Below, piece after piece: positions 1 to 6,211 of a stretch of 10,115 nt of DNA. The notes beneath the pieces are model-generated. The model saw nothing but the letters and a program-made list of their open reading frames with translations, was not told the origin of the DNA and ran no database searches. Numbering within the stretch: position 1 is the first letter of the stretch; each line of letters begins with the position of its first letter. The position numbers were made by a program, and so were the translations under genes. This DNA comes from Spirochaetaceae bacterium (lineage in GTDB: Bacteria > Spirochaetota > Spirochaetia > SZUA-6 > Fen-1364): NCBI GenBank assembly GCA_003154555.1, contig PMDT01000090.1, positions 1 through 10,115 on the forward strand, read 5' to 3'.

Positions 1-278
1 ACCTCGTTCATGGCGGAGAACATGATGATAGGTGTGTTGCGATAGCGACGATAGGCCGCGTCGTGCTTGAGGGTCCGCGTCACTTCCCAGCCGGAGAGCT
101 TGGGCATGATGTTGTCAAGAATGATCAGATCGGGGTTGCACGCCTGGACCTTCTCCAGGGCTTCTTCGCCGTCGACCGCTTTCTCCACCTGGAAGCCCAG
201 TTTGCTCAGCATGACGTCGAAGAACTCGAGATTGATGGGCTCGTCATCGACGATGAGAATCCTTCCCCTGAGCTTCAT
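1..278 (-). CDS. Response regulator receiver-domain protein (3' part outside window)
   Basis: Receiver domain of a two-component system, which takes phosphate from a histidine kinase on an aspartate. Ninety-two residues are visible from an ATG at 278. The acidic pocket is D11-D12 in ILIVDDEP, the phospho-acceptor is D55 in LIILDNIMP, and the switch Ser/Thr is S88 in IIMFSAMNE. The invariant Lys that should follow lies beyond the edge. The reading frame is open to base 1, so nothing can be said of an output domain; it could be a lone receiver, a transcription factor or part of a larger signalling protein. A G-rich stretch (GGGGGG) 3 bases upstream may act as ribosome binding site. It lies 63 bp downstream of lnt copy 1 on the same strand, but a good promoter in that gap suggests separate transcription. 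The fold is certain and the target unknown. Confidence 0.93.
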   Translation of the reverse strand, partial: MKLRGRILIVDDEPINLEFFDVMLSKLGFQVEKAVDGEEALEKVQACNPDLIILDNIMPKLSGWEVTRTLKHDAAYRRYRNTPIIMFSAMNE

Positions 279-295
279 GCGCCCCCCGTGGCGTG

Positions 296-324
296 ATTCT
301 GCCCGAGATTCCCGGTGCTGTCAA
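296..324 (-). promoter_or_regulatory. Predicted sigma70-type promoter of the response regulator gene
   Basis: On the minus strand the -35 box is TTGACA (319-324, perfect), followed by a 17-base spacer and CAGAAT as -10 (296-301, 4 of 6 consensus bases). Transcription would start near 289, leaving a leader of roughly 11 bases before the ATG at 278. It lies wholly in the 63-bp gap after lnt copy 1. This is a consensus match only. Confidence 0.5.
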
Positions 325-341
325 TTGTATGAGCGAGCCCG

Positions 342-1949
342 CTACGAGCCTTGCGACGTCCGCCGGGCGGCCGTGCGCCGCGCAATTCCCGCAATCACCG
401 CCAGGATGCTCAGGCCGAGGAGGACCCAGGGCAGCCAATCCCCCCACCGCGTGTACAGCGTGAAGGCGCCCCGGTGCACCGACGCCATCCCGACGAGATA
501 CCCCTCGATGAAAGGGGCGAGCGAGGAGAGAATCCTGCCGTTCGGATCGATGATATTCGTCATGCCCGCATTCGTGGAGCGGACGACGGAGCGCCGGTTC
601 TCCACTGCGCGAAAGACCGCCATGATCATGTGCTGCATGGCGCCGGGAACGGAGGATGACCAGGCATCGTTTGTCATGTTCACGAGCACGTCGGCGCCGC
701 GCAGGACGAAGTCGCGGCAAAGGTACCCGAAGGTGTCCTCGAAGCAGATCGGCGTGGAGAAATGCACGCCGCCGGCCTGGAACACGGTGGCGACGCTCCC
801 CTTCTCCCAGAAATGCGTGTCCGCGCTTTTGAGCCAGGCATAGATGCCGGGGAGCGTATCCTGGAACGGGAAGCTTTCCGTGAATGGCACGAGGTGAAGC
901 TTGCGGTACGTGTCGACAATCGTGTCACCCTGGAAGAGCAGCGCCGCGTTGAAATCGACCCTGACTTCCTGCCCCTCTGCCACCCGCTTCAGCTGCCCAT
1001 CGTCATTTCCCACGACGAAAGGGATCGGCTGGGATGCAAGGTAGCTGCGCAGCTCCTTCACCAGGCCGTACGTCTGCGTGTCGGGCCGGTAGCGCGTATG
1101 CCAATCGATGGCGGGAACAAAGGACGTCTCCGACCAGATCACGATCTCGGGGTTCTGCTTCATGACCGCGTCGCTCTGCCGCTCCAGCACGGAGAGAGAC
1201 TGGCGATATGCTGCATATCCGCCCTTCCAGGGATCGACATTCTGCTGGACGAGCGCCACCTTCCACTGCCTGTCCGCCGCTGTGTTGACCGGTGCCAGGA
1301 ACCCGTACACGAGTATGGCGGCGAAGACCGCTGCATAAGCGCCCGCAGGCGCCAGGTATCGCCTCCACTCTGACCTGAGGGCCGGGATGCCGTCCGCAAA
1401 AAGCCGACCGACCAGGGCGGAAGGAAAGACAACTGCAAGGGAAATGCCCCAGACACCCGCAAGATCGGCGATCTGGATGAACGGGATGAATGGGTATTGC
1501 GAGTAGCCCAGGTTGCCGTAGGAATAGGCGAGGAAGCCGCTCGATTTGAGGAAGTACTCGTAGCAGACCCACAATGCCGCCTGCAAGAGATAAGCGTGCC
1601 GGGGGAAGAGGGAGTCGGCCAGCTTCAGGGCCGGCAGTGTCACCAGGAAATAAGCCGCATAGATCGGCGGGACGACGACGAGCGTGAGAGGATGGAACTT
1701 CCCCAGCCAGTAGTTGAAGAGCGCGTAGGAGACGTAGCCGAAAAAAAGACCGTAGAAGGGCACCGCCGGCCAGGAGGCGCGACGTGCGACCGCAAAAACA
1801 GGCACGAGGCAGACGAAGCCGAGGGGAAACCAGCCGGGCACGGAAAGAAAGCTGGGGAAGGAAAGCGCAAAGGCGAGAGCAGAAAGGCAGAGCAGGCCCA
1901 GGTCCAGAAAGGCATTTCGCGCGGGGTGGGTGGCGGCCTTCGGAGGCAC
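342..1949 (-). CDS. lnt: Apolipoprotein N-acyltransferase, copy 1
   Basis: Inner-membrane enzyme that transfers an acyl chain from a phospholipid to the N-terminal cysteine of diacylated lipoproteins, the last step of lipoprotein maturation. The 535-residue product has the normal family layout. Hydrophobic segments fill about residues 13-220, a periplasmic nitrilase-like domain spans about 228-490, and a final membrane segment lies at about 506-523. The catalytic triad is E274 (IWSETSF), K350 (in YRKLHLVPF) and C402 (in TPICFEDTF). The Lys-Cys spacing of 52 equals that of the E. coli enzyme. E358, E404 and W430 match other residues known to matter there. The start is a GTG one base after the HU stop codon, with GAGGAG placed just upstream inside the HU gene, so translation is probably coupled. 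It is the third gene of an rpsT-HU-lnt cluster. It should be active. Confidence 0.95.
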   Translation of the reverse strand: MPPKAATHPARNAFLDLGLLCLSALAFALSFPSFLSVPGWFPLGFVCLVPVFAVARRASWPAVPFYGLFFGYVSYALFNYWLGKFHPLTLVVVPPIYAAYFLVTLPALKLADSLFPRHAYLLQAALWVCYEYFLKSSGFLAYSYGNLGYSQYPFIPFIQIADLAGVWGISLAVVFPSALVGRLFADGIPALRSEWRRYLAPAGAYAAVFAAILVYGFLAPVNTAADRQWKVALVQQNVDPWKGGYAAYRQSLSVLERQSDAVMKQNPEIVIWSETSFVPAIDWHTRYRPDTQTYGLVKELRSYLASQPIPFVVGNDDGQLKRVAEGQEVRVDFNAALLFQGDTIVDTYRKLHLVPFTESFPFQDTLPGIYAWLKSADTHFWEKGSVATVFQAGGVHFSTPICFEDTFGYLCRDFVLRGADVLVNMTNDAWSSSVPGAMQHMIMAVFRAVENRRSVVRSTNAGMTNIIDPNGRILSSLAPFIEGYLVGMASVHRGAFTLYTRWGDWLPWVLLGLSILAVIAGIARRTAARRTSQGS

Positions 1950-1950
1950 C

Positions 1951-2250
1951 TCAGCTCCTCAGGTCCCAGACCCTCTGTTTCAGCTCACGACCGGGACGGA
2001 AATGGGCGACGCCGTGATTGCGGATCACGACAGAATCCCCGGTCTTCGGGTTGCGTGCCTTGCGCCCCTTGCGCGTGCGTATTTCGAATGTCCCCAGACC
2101 GCGCAACTCGATGACCTTGTCGCCCAGAAGACCTGCCTTTATCTGGTCGAAGAACAAGTCGATGATCCGATGGATATTCTTCTTGCTCGTCTTGACGAGA
2201 GGGTAGATGTTTTCGACGATCTCGGCCTTGGAAAGCTTTTCCCGGGCCAC
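1951..2250 (-). CDS. HU/IHF-family DNA-binding protein
   Basis: Small nucleoid protein that bends DNA as a dimer. The 99-residue product has the full family pattern: an N-terminal helical part (about 1-42), then GLGTFEIRTR (51-60), which leads into the flexible beta arm. The arm tip is RNPKTG (66-71), with P68 as the residue expected to wedge between bases, and FRPGRELKQRV (84-94) forms the C-terminal end. The sequence alone does not tell HU from IHF. The start is a GTG, the only reasonable start in frame. GGAG lies only 2 bases ahead of it, closer than ideal, and the rpsT stop is 12 bp upstream, so reinitiation after rpsT is likely. The last codons carry the ribosome binding site of lnt. As I recall, spirochaetes keep this gene next to lnt (Treponema) or rpsT (Borrelia, Hbb). 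Confidence 0.95.
   Translation of the reverse strand: MAREKLSKAEIVENIYPLVKTSKKNIHRIIDLFFDQIKAGLLGDKVIELRGLGTFEIRTRKGRKARNPKTGDSVVIRNHGVAHFRPGRELKQRVWDLRS
1955..1960 (-). promoter_or_regulatory. Ribosome binding site of lnt copy 1, inside the HU gene
   Basis: GAGGAG on the minus strand lies 5 bases before the lnt GTG (1949-1947), within the last codons of the HU gene. It supports GTG as the true start and suggests translational coupling, since ribosomes finishing HU at 1951 pass over it. Confidence 0.6.
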
Positions 2251-2262
2251 GGCTCCGGTCCG

Positions 2263-2529
2263 CTACTTCGAGAGCCCGCTGAGCAGGGTATGCATCCTGG
2301 ATTTCTTGCGGGCAGCAGTATTCTTGTGATAGACGCCCTTTGAGACGGCCTTGTCGAGGAATGACGAAACCTCGGCGAGCTTCGCGCGCGCATCGTCCTT
2401 CTTCTTGTCATCGACGAGCTCGACGAAGTCCTTCACCAGGGTCTTTGCCCGGCTCTTGATCATCTTGTTCCGCAGGCGCCGCTTTTCGCCCTGGCGGTCG
2501 CTTTTCTCAGCCGAAAGATTCCTAGCCAA
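2263..2529 (-). CDS. rpsT: 30S ribosomal protein S20
   Basis: Primary 16S rRNA-binding protein of the small subunit. The 88-residue product is the usual length. It shows the basic helical pattern EKRRLRNKMIKSRAKTLVK (15-33), an acidic-basic middle, and the conserved C-terminal block GVYHKNTAARKKSR (65-78). The frame stays open about 160 bases further upstream, but those residues do not look like S20 and would run through the predicted promoter. I place the start at the TTG at 2529, giving MARNLSAEKS, with GGAGG (2539-2543) 9 bases ahead. A TTG start is notable because E. coli rpsT also starts with UUG, which there takes part in feedback control by S20. It is the first gene of the rpsT-HU-lnt cluster, with its own promoter about 50 bp upstream. 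Confidence 0.94.
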   Translation of the reverse strand: MARNLSAEKSDRQGEKRRLRNKMIKSRAKTLVKDFVELVDDKKKDDARAKLAEVSSFLDKAVSKGVYHKNTAARKKSRMHTLLSGLSK

Positions 2530-2538
2530 CGGTTGATA

Positions 2539-2543
2539 CCTCC
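2539..2543 (-). promoter_or_regulatory. Ribosome binding site that fixes the TTG start of rpsT
   Basis: GGAGG on the minus strand, 9 bases before the TTG codon at 2529-2527. No ATG or GTG in frame lies at a suitable distance and homology begins exactly here, so this site decides the start in favour of TTG. Confidence 0.7.
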
Positions 2544-2578
2544 GCGCAATCCAAATACAGCAGTTGCAACAATTTATG

Positions 2579-2607
2579 AACCTAACAAAAGCGCCTCCGT
2601 CTGTCAA
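2579..2607 (-). promoter_or_regulatory. Predicted sigma70-type promoter of rpsT-HU-lnt
   Basis: Minus strand: -35 TTGACA (2602-2607, perfect consensus), a spacer of exactly 17 bases, and -10 TAGGTT (2579-2584, 3 of 6). The start point would be near 2572, giving a leader of about 43 bases. A perfect 8-base palindrome, GTTGCAAC (2563-2570), sits at or just after the start point. The surrounding bases are more AT-rich than the flanking genes. Sequence match only. Confidence 0.6.
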
Positions 2608-2646
2608 GTAGGATCCCGCTTGAATGAGGTTGCCTCGCGACGCTGT

Positions 2647-2675
2647 TTGCCATTCGGACGCCTTTCCTGTATCGT
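2647..2675 (+). promoter_or_regulatory. Predicted sigma70-type promoter of the plus-strand membrane protein gene
   Basis: Plus strand: -35 TTGCCA (2647-2652, 5 of 6), a 17-base spacer, and -10 TATCGT (2670-2675, 4 of 6). The start point would be near 2682, about 29 bases before the GTG at 2711. It lies back to back with the rpsT promoter, the two -35 boxes being 39 bases apart. Confidence 0.5.
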
Positions 2676-2710
2676 TGCAGGTGAGGCTCATCGGAGGAAG
2701 GAGGCGCGGC

Positions 2711-4219
2711 GTGGCGAATGCCCCGAAGGTCTATGACTTTCCCCTTGAAAAGGTAGAGGCGCAGGTCGTCACCTATCTCAAGACAGCGCGCGGATCGTCG
2801 ACGGTTGCCGACATGATTGCCGGTACGGGCCTGCCGAAGTACCAGGTGGAGCAGGCCGCCAAGGCGGCGCTCGACGAATACGCCGGCCGACTGAAGGTGA
2901 CGGAGTCCGGAGAGCTCCTCTACTACTTCCCCGACGGAATGCGAAGCACGGTCCGCGGCGCGGGCCCTTCGCTGCGCAGATTCTGGAAACGGTTCGTCAG
3001 CATCGCGGCGCGGGTCCTGTCCCTTCTCTTCAAGATCTGGATCGTGGCGATGCTGGTGGGCTACTTCGTGGCATTCGTCGCCCTGATCGTCCTCGCAATC
3101 GTCGCATCGTTCGCGGCGAGCGCCGCGGGCAACAACAACAGCCGTGGACGGAACAGGGGGGGCGGACTGGGCGGCGGCTTCCTCATGCTTCGCCTCCTCG
3201 ACCTTCTGCTGCGAATGTGGTTCTGGACCAGCTTCTTCAAGGGCGCAAGCAACAGCCGCAAGCCACGGGATCCCAACGGCAGGGCGTTCTACAAGTCTGT
3301 TTTCGGATTCGTTTTCGGCGACGAGGATCCGAACAAGGGGTGGGACGAGATGGAGCGGCGGCACATCATCGCCTATATCAGGAGTCATAAAGGGGTCATC
3401 ACGCTGGAGGAGCTGATGGCGCTTTCCGGCCGCGAGCCCGACAGGGCGAATGCGCTCATGAACAGGATCCTTCTGGAGTTCGAGGGCGAACCGGGGGTCA
3501 CGGAAAATGGAACCGTGATCTATACATTCGCCGAGCTCATGCGCACGACAGACTCCGGGCAAAGGTCCCTCGGACAGGTGCCGCTCCAGAATCCTGCGTC
3601 GAAGAGGATCGTGCCATTCTCCGCGAACAAGAGGCGCACGAACGGCTGGATCGCATTCTTCAATACATTCAACCTCGGATTCGGCTTGTATTTTCTCCTG
3701 ATCGGCATGACGCAGGGCGCTGCCGCATTGGCGAAGACCGGTCCCCTCCTCTACTCTTTCACCGGTCGGCTCCTCCTGAACGCCGGCGTGGGAAATCCCA
3801 TTCCCCTGCTCTCGATCGCCCTGGGGGTCGTGCCCGTCGTCTTTTCCGTACTCTTCTTCATCGTGCCCTTCCTGCGACGGTTCCGCCTGAACAGGGAAAA
3901 CGCCAGGATCCGCGACGAGGCGCTGCGCGGACGCATCCTCGCGCAGGTTCTCTCTTTCCCGTCCCGCGTCGATCCTCGCGATGTGAAGCCTTCCGGCACG
4001 GCGCTCGACCCGCGCAACACTGCCGCAGCGGGAAGGAAGATCATCGACCGGCTCGCCGCGGCTATGCACGCGGAGCCGATCCCGCTGGAGAAGGAATCAG
4101 TTTTTGCCTATAGGTTCAGTGAGCTGGAGCGGGAGCTGGCGGATCTCGACGCCTATCGCAAGGGCGTCGACCTGAAGCGCTACGACGTGGGCGCTACTGT
4201 CTTCGACTCCGGACGCTGA
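2711..4219 (+). CDS. Unknown membrane protein with two winged-helix-like repeats
   Basis: I do not recognise a named family. The 502-residue product starts at a GTG with AAGGAGG (2698-2704) 6 bases upstream. It has a soluble module at about 13-73 and hydrophobic segments at about 102-136 and 157-177, split by a Gly/Asn/Arg-rich loop (140-156). A second soluble module follows at about 214-276, then hydrophobic segments at about 314-345 and 364-388, and a charged tail. The two modules look like copies: each has a helix, a short turn, a second helix and a hairpin reading VTExG then a Tyr-Phe strand (VTESG at 63-67, VTENG at 263-267). This order suggests winged-helix folds facing the cytoplasm. 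FGDEDPN (202-208) precedes the second copy. I faintly recall a similar motif in uncharacterised cyanobacterial and chloroplast membrane proteins. It is transcribed divergently from rpsT, and its 3' end overlaps the convergent kinase gene by 40 bp. Coding is secure; function is not. Confidence 0.88.
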   Translation: MANAPKVYDFPLEKVEAQVVTYLKTARGSSTVADMIAGTGLPKYQVEQAAKAALDEYAGRLKVTESGELLYYFPDGMRSTVRGAGPSLRRFWKRFVSIAARVLSLLFKIWIVAMLVGYFVAFVALIVLAIVASFAASAAGNNNSRGRNRGGGLGGGFLMLRLLDLLLRMWFWTSFFKGASNSRKPRDPNGRAFYKSVFGFVFGDEDPNKGWDEMERRHIIAYIRSHKGVITLEELMALSGREPDRANALMNRILLEFEGEPGVTENGTVIYTFAELMRTTDSGQRSLGQVPLQNPASKRIVPFSANKRRTNGWIAFFNTFNLGFGLYFLLIGMTQGAAALAKTGPLLYSFTGRLLLNAGVGNPIPLLSIALGVVPVVFSVLFFIVPFLRRFRLNRENARIRDEALRGRILAQVLSFPSRVDPRDVKPSGTALDPRNTAAAGRKIIDRLAAAMHAEPIPLEKESVFAYRFSELERELADLDAYRKGVDLKRYDVGATVFDSGR

Positions 4220-5379
4220 TCGGCGGGGCCTTTCCAGATTCCGGAAGGCAGGCTGCTCCACCCCGGCTCCGTGAGGGCGACCGTGGGGCGCGCCCACCCC
4301 GCGGCGACGCGGGCGCGGGTTGCCTCCCAGGTTCTGATGCCCGAGACGGCGTCGAGCTCCTCCACGCAGCATCCTCCCACGGCGACTCCCATGGTGAGCG
4401 CTTCCTCCGGAGGAAGCGCTTTGAAAACCGATGCCAGGAAGCCGGCAATCGTCGAATCGCCGGCGCCCGTTGTCCCGCCGACGCGGGGGACGCTGAAGAT
4501 GGGCGTATACAGCTCGCGCTGCGACCAGGCGCGGTCGTGTAAGAGCCCGGCCGCGCCGGTGCGGAGATAGGCTCCCCGGTCGCCGAGCTTGATGAGGACC
4601 GCGCGCACCCCTTTGTCGATCGCCTGGTCCGCGAGCCGCCGCAGGTCTGAAAAGGCGGCGCCGCGTATGATCGCCTCCCCGCCCCCCGCGGCCGAAAGTC
4701 GGGCGAATCCCTGCCTGTCGGCCATGAAGAAAAGCTCCTCCACGCTGGGAACAAAAATATCAACATACGGGAGGACGCGCGCGAGGTACGCCGCCCAATC
4801 CACCCGGCCGGAGGCGCTCTCGGGATCGGGCAAGGCCATGTCAAGCGACGTCAAAGCCCCGGCGGCGCGCGCGCGCCTCAGGAGACGCTCCAGACTTTTT
4901 CCGCCGTCAGAATACATCCCCTTCATGAGCGGGGGATAGCCGAAATGGAAGATGGCGGCGTCGCGGAGAAGCGAGTCGTCGACGTCGGCATCCGTGAACG
5001 TATCGTTTGCGCCCGGACAGTGCAGGAAGATGCGGTCGACGCCCGGGGGGTTCAGGACGAAGCTGTATGAAGTCACCTCGCCTTCCACGGGACGCACGCC
5101 GCGGGTCTTCTCCGTGTCGCGGCCGCCAAGCCTGTCGAGCGTCAGGTTTCCCATCGCATCATTTCCCAGCTTGGCGATCAGCCGCACGGGAAGCCCCAGC
5201 CGGTCGAGCGTAAGGCCGACATTCGGCACGGCACCACCTGTGGCGATCACCGCGGCATCAACAATCGACAGGCGTCCCGGCCGCGACCAGTCCCGCGCGG
5301 TGTCGGCGCGAAAACCGGGAATCAGGTCCAGGCAGAGATGCCCGCAAACCACGATGCAGGAGCCGAGCCGTGCTGTCAT
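4180..5379 (-). CDS. PfkB-family carbohydrate kinase
   Basis: Cytoplasmic ATP-dependent kinase of the ribokinase/PfkB fold, which phosphorylates a sugar or nucleoside. The 399-residue product opens with the first strand (CIVVCGHLCLDLIPG, 8-22). It has the N-terminal glycine-rich substrate signature GGAVPNVGLTLDRLG (48-62), a CPGAND motif (121-126), VLIKLGDRGAYL (261-272), and the C-terminal signature GGTTGAGDSTIAGF (301-314) with D308 as catalytic base. The substrate cannot be read from the sequence. I chose ATG 5379 because the fold begins just after it, although no clear ribosome binding site precedes it. An in-frame ATG at 5463 with GGGG 5 bases upstream would add 28 residues that look unlike the family. 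The gene is downstream of the glycosylase and ends inside the plus-strand membrane protein gene. Confidence 0.92.
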   Translation of the reverse strand: MTARLGSCIVVCGHLCLDLIPGFRADTARDWSRPGRLSIVDAAVIATGGAVPNVGLTLDRLGLPVRLIAKLGNDAMGNLTLDRLGGRDTEKTRGVRPVEGEVTSYSFVLNPPGVDRIFLHCPGANDTFTDADVDDSLLRDAAIFHFGYPPLMKGMYSDGGKSLERLLRRARAAGALTSLDMALPDPESASGRVDWAAYLARVLPYVDIFVPSVEELFFMADRQGFARLSAAGGGEAIIRGAAFSDLRRLADQAIDKGVRAVLIKLGDRGAYLRTGAAGLLHDRAWSQRELYTPIFSVPRVGGTTGAGDSTIAGFLASVFKALPPEEALTMGVAVGGCCVEELDAVSGIRTWEATRARVAAGWARPTVALTEPGWSSLPSGIWKGPADQRPESKTVAPTS

Positions 5380-5423
5380 TGAAGAGCGAGTGTGGCGGAT
5401 TTTCCTTGTACGATCAAGGCGGC

Positions 5424-5450
5424 CACGGTACCATGCACGGTACTCCGTGC
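5424..5450. repeat. Short direct repeat and perfect hairpin ahead of the kinase gene
   Basis: CACGGTAC occurs twice, at 5424-5431 and 5436-5443, 12 bases apart. The second copy sits in a perfect inverted repeat, GCACGG (5435-5440), loop TACT, CCGTGC (5445-5450). No run of T follows on either strand, so it is not a standard terminator. It lies between the glycosylase stop and the preferred kinase start, where an operator or an mRNA structure could act. If the kinase starts at 5463 instead, it would be coding sequence. Confidence 0.45.
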
Positions 5451-5479
5451 GATTCAGTGGCATTTGTACCCCATGACGC

Positions 5480-6211
5480 CTAGCGCCTGGCGGCAGTCCT
5501 GTAGCGGCAGGATTTCACGGGGCACGCGATGCAAATCGGCTTTGCGCGGCAATGCTGCTTGGCATGCTCAACGAGAAGCGCATGAAACTCGTTATAGACG
5601 GCATGATTGGCAGGCAGCGCCGCGTGAAACAGCCTCTGGATATCTGCATAGCCCGCTCGCTGCGGGATCAGCCCGATCCTTTCAAGGATGCGCCGCATGT
5701 ACGCATCCACTACGAAAACCGGCACCTTGAACGCATAGAGCAGGATCGAGTCCGCCGTTTCAGGCCCGATACCCCAGAGGGCAAGAAGCACATCGCGCGG
5801 GGGGGCGCCCTTCAGAGAAAGCGCGTCTTTGGCTCCGAACAGCCGTGCCATGCCCGCGAGCTTTCGCGCCTTCTGATTGTAATACCCCGCGGGACGTATC
5901 AAGTCCGCGAGCCGCTCGTGCGTGAGCACATGGATGTCGGCCGGCAGCCCGATGCCCTCCGCGTGCAGCCGGGCGAGGGCTTTCTCCACGTTCGTCCAGG
6001 CGGTGTTCTGGGTGAGAACGGCACCGAGTGCAACCTCAAAACGACCGCGGGAAGATCGCGGCTGATCGTAATTTCCGGGGTGGTATCCGCGCGCGTCGAA
6101 ACCGGCTTTGCCCGCGAGGCTGGGAATGGGCCACCAGCCCTGCTTCCCGTAGAACGACAGCAGCGACTCGTAGAGACCCGCGATGCGCGCCGCTAGGGCC
6201 TTCGGCGCCAA
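5480..6211 (-). CDS. HhH-GPD DNA glycosylase with 4Fe-4S motif (endonuclease III / MagIII-like)
   Basis: Base-excision repair enzyme that removes damaged bases from DNA. With a TTG start at 6211 the product is 243 residues. Visible are GWWP (25-28), VLTQNTAW (65-72), the helix-hairpin-helix LWGIGPETADSIL (145-157), and the catalytic aspartate D169 in VFVVDAYMRRI. A C-terminal cysteine cluster follows: C221, C227, C230, C235 (Cx5Cx2Cx4C, slightly tighter than the Cx6Cx2Cx5C of E. coli Nth). The lyase lysine of Nth is replaced by E151, as in the Helicobacter MagIII 3-methyladenine glycosylase, so alkylated-base removal without strand cleavage is likelier than true endonuclease III activity. An ATG at 6277 is also open, but its 22 extra residues lie inside lnt copy 2 and look unrelated. 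GGGGG 6 bases before the TTG supports the shorter form. The gene overlaps lnt copy 2 by about 19 bp. Confidence 0.9.
   Translation of the reverse strand: MAPKALAARIAGLYESLLSFYGKQGWWPIPSLAGKAGFDARGYHPGNYDQPRSSRGRFEVALGAVLTQNTAWTNVEKALARLHAEGIGLPADIHVLTHERLADLIRPAGYYNQKARKLAGMARLFGAKDALSLKGAPPRDVLLALWGIGPETADSILLYAFKVPVFVVDAYMRRILERIGLIPQRAGYADIQRLFHAALPANHAVYNEFHALLVEHAKQHCRAKPICIACPVKSCRYRTAARR

Noticed and set aside
2530..2691. Upstream extension of rpsT to 2691
   Set aside because: It would add 54 residues unlike S20 and would place the start upstream of the predicted promoter. The TTG with GGAGG at 2529 fits the family length.
2582..4069. 495-codon open frame on the minus strand opposite the plus-strand membrane protein
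   Set aside because: The translation is rich in charged residues with no fold-like pattern, and it crosses the rpsT promoter region. The opposite strand has a good ribosome binding site, promoter and membrane pattern, so this is a shadow in GC-rich DNA.
4229..4251. Inverted repeat GCCTTTCC / GGAAGGC after the plus-strand gene as a terminator
   Set aside because: The stem is bulged, no T run follows on either strand, and it lies inside the kinase coding region.
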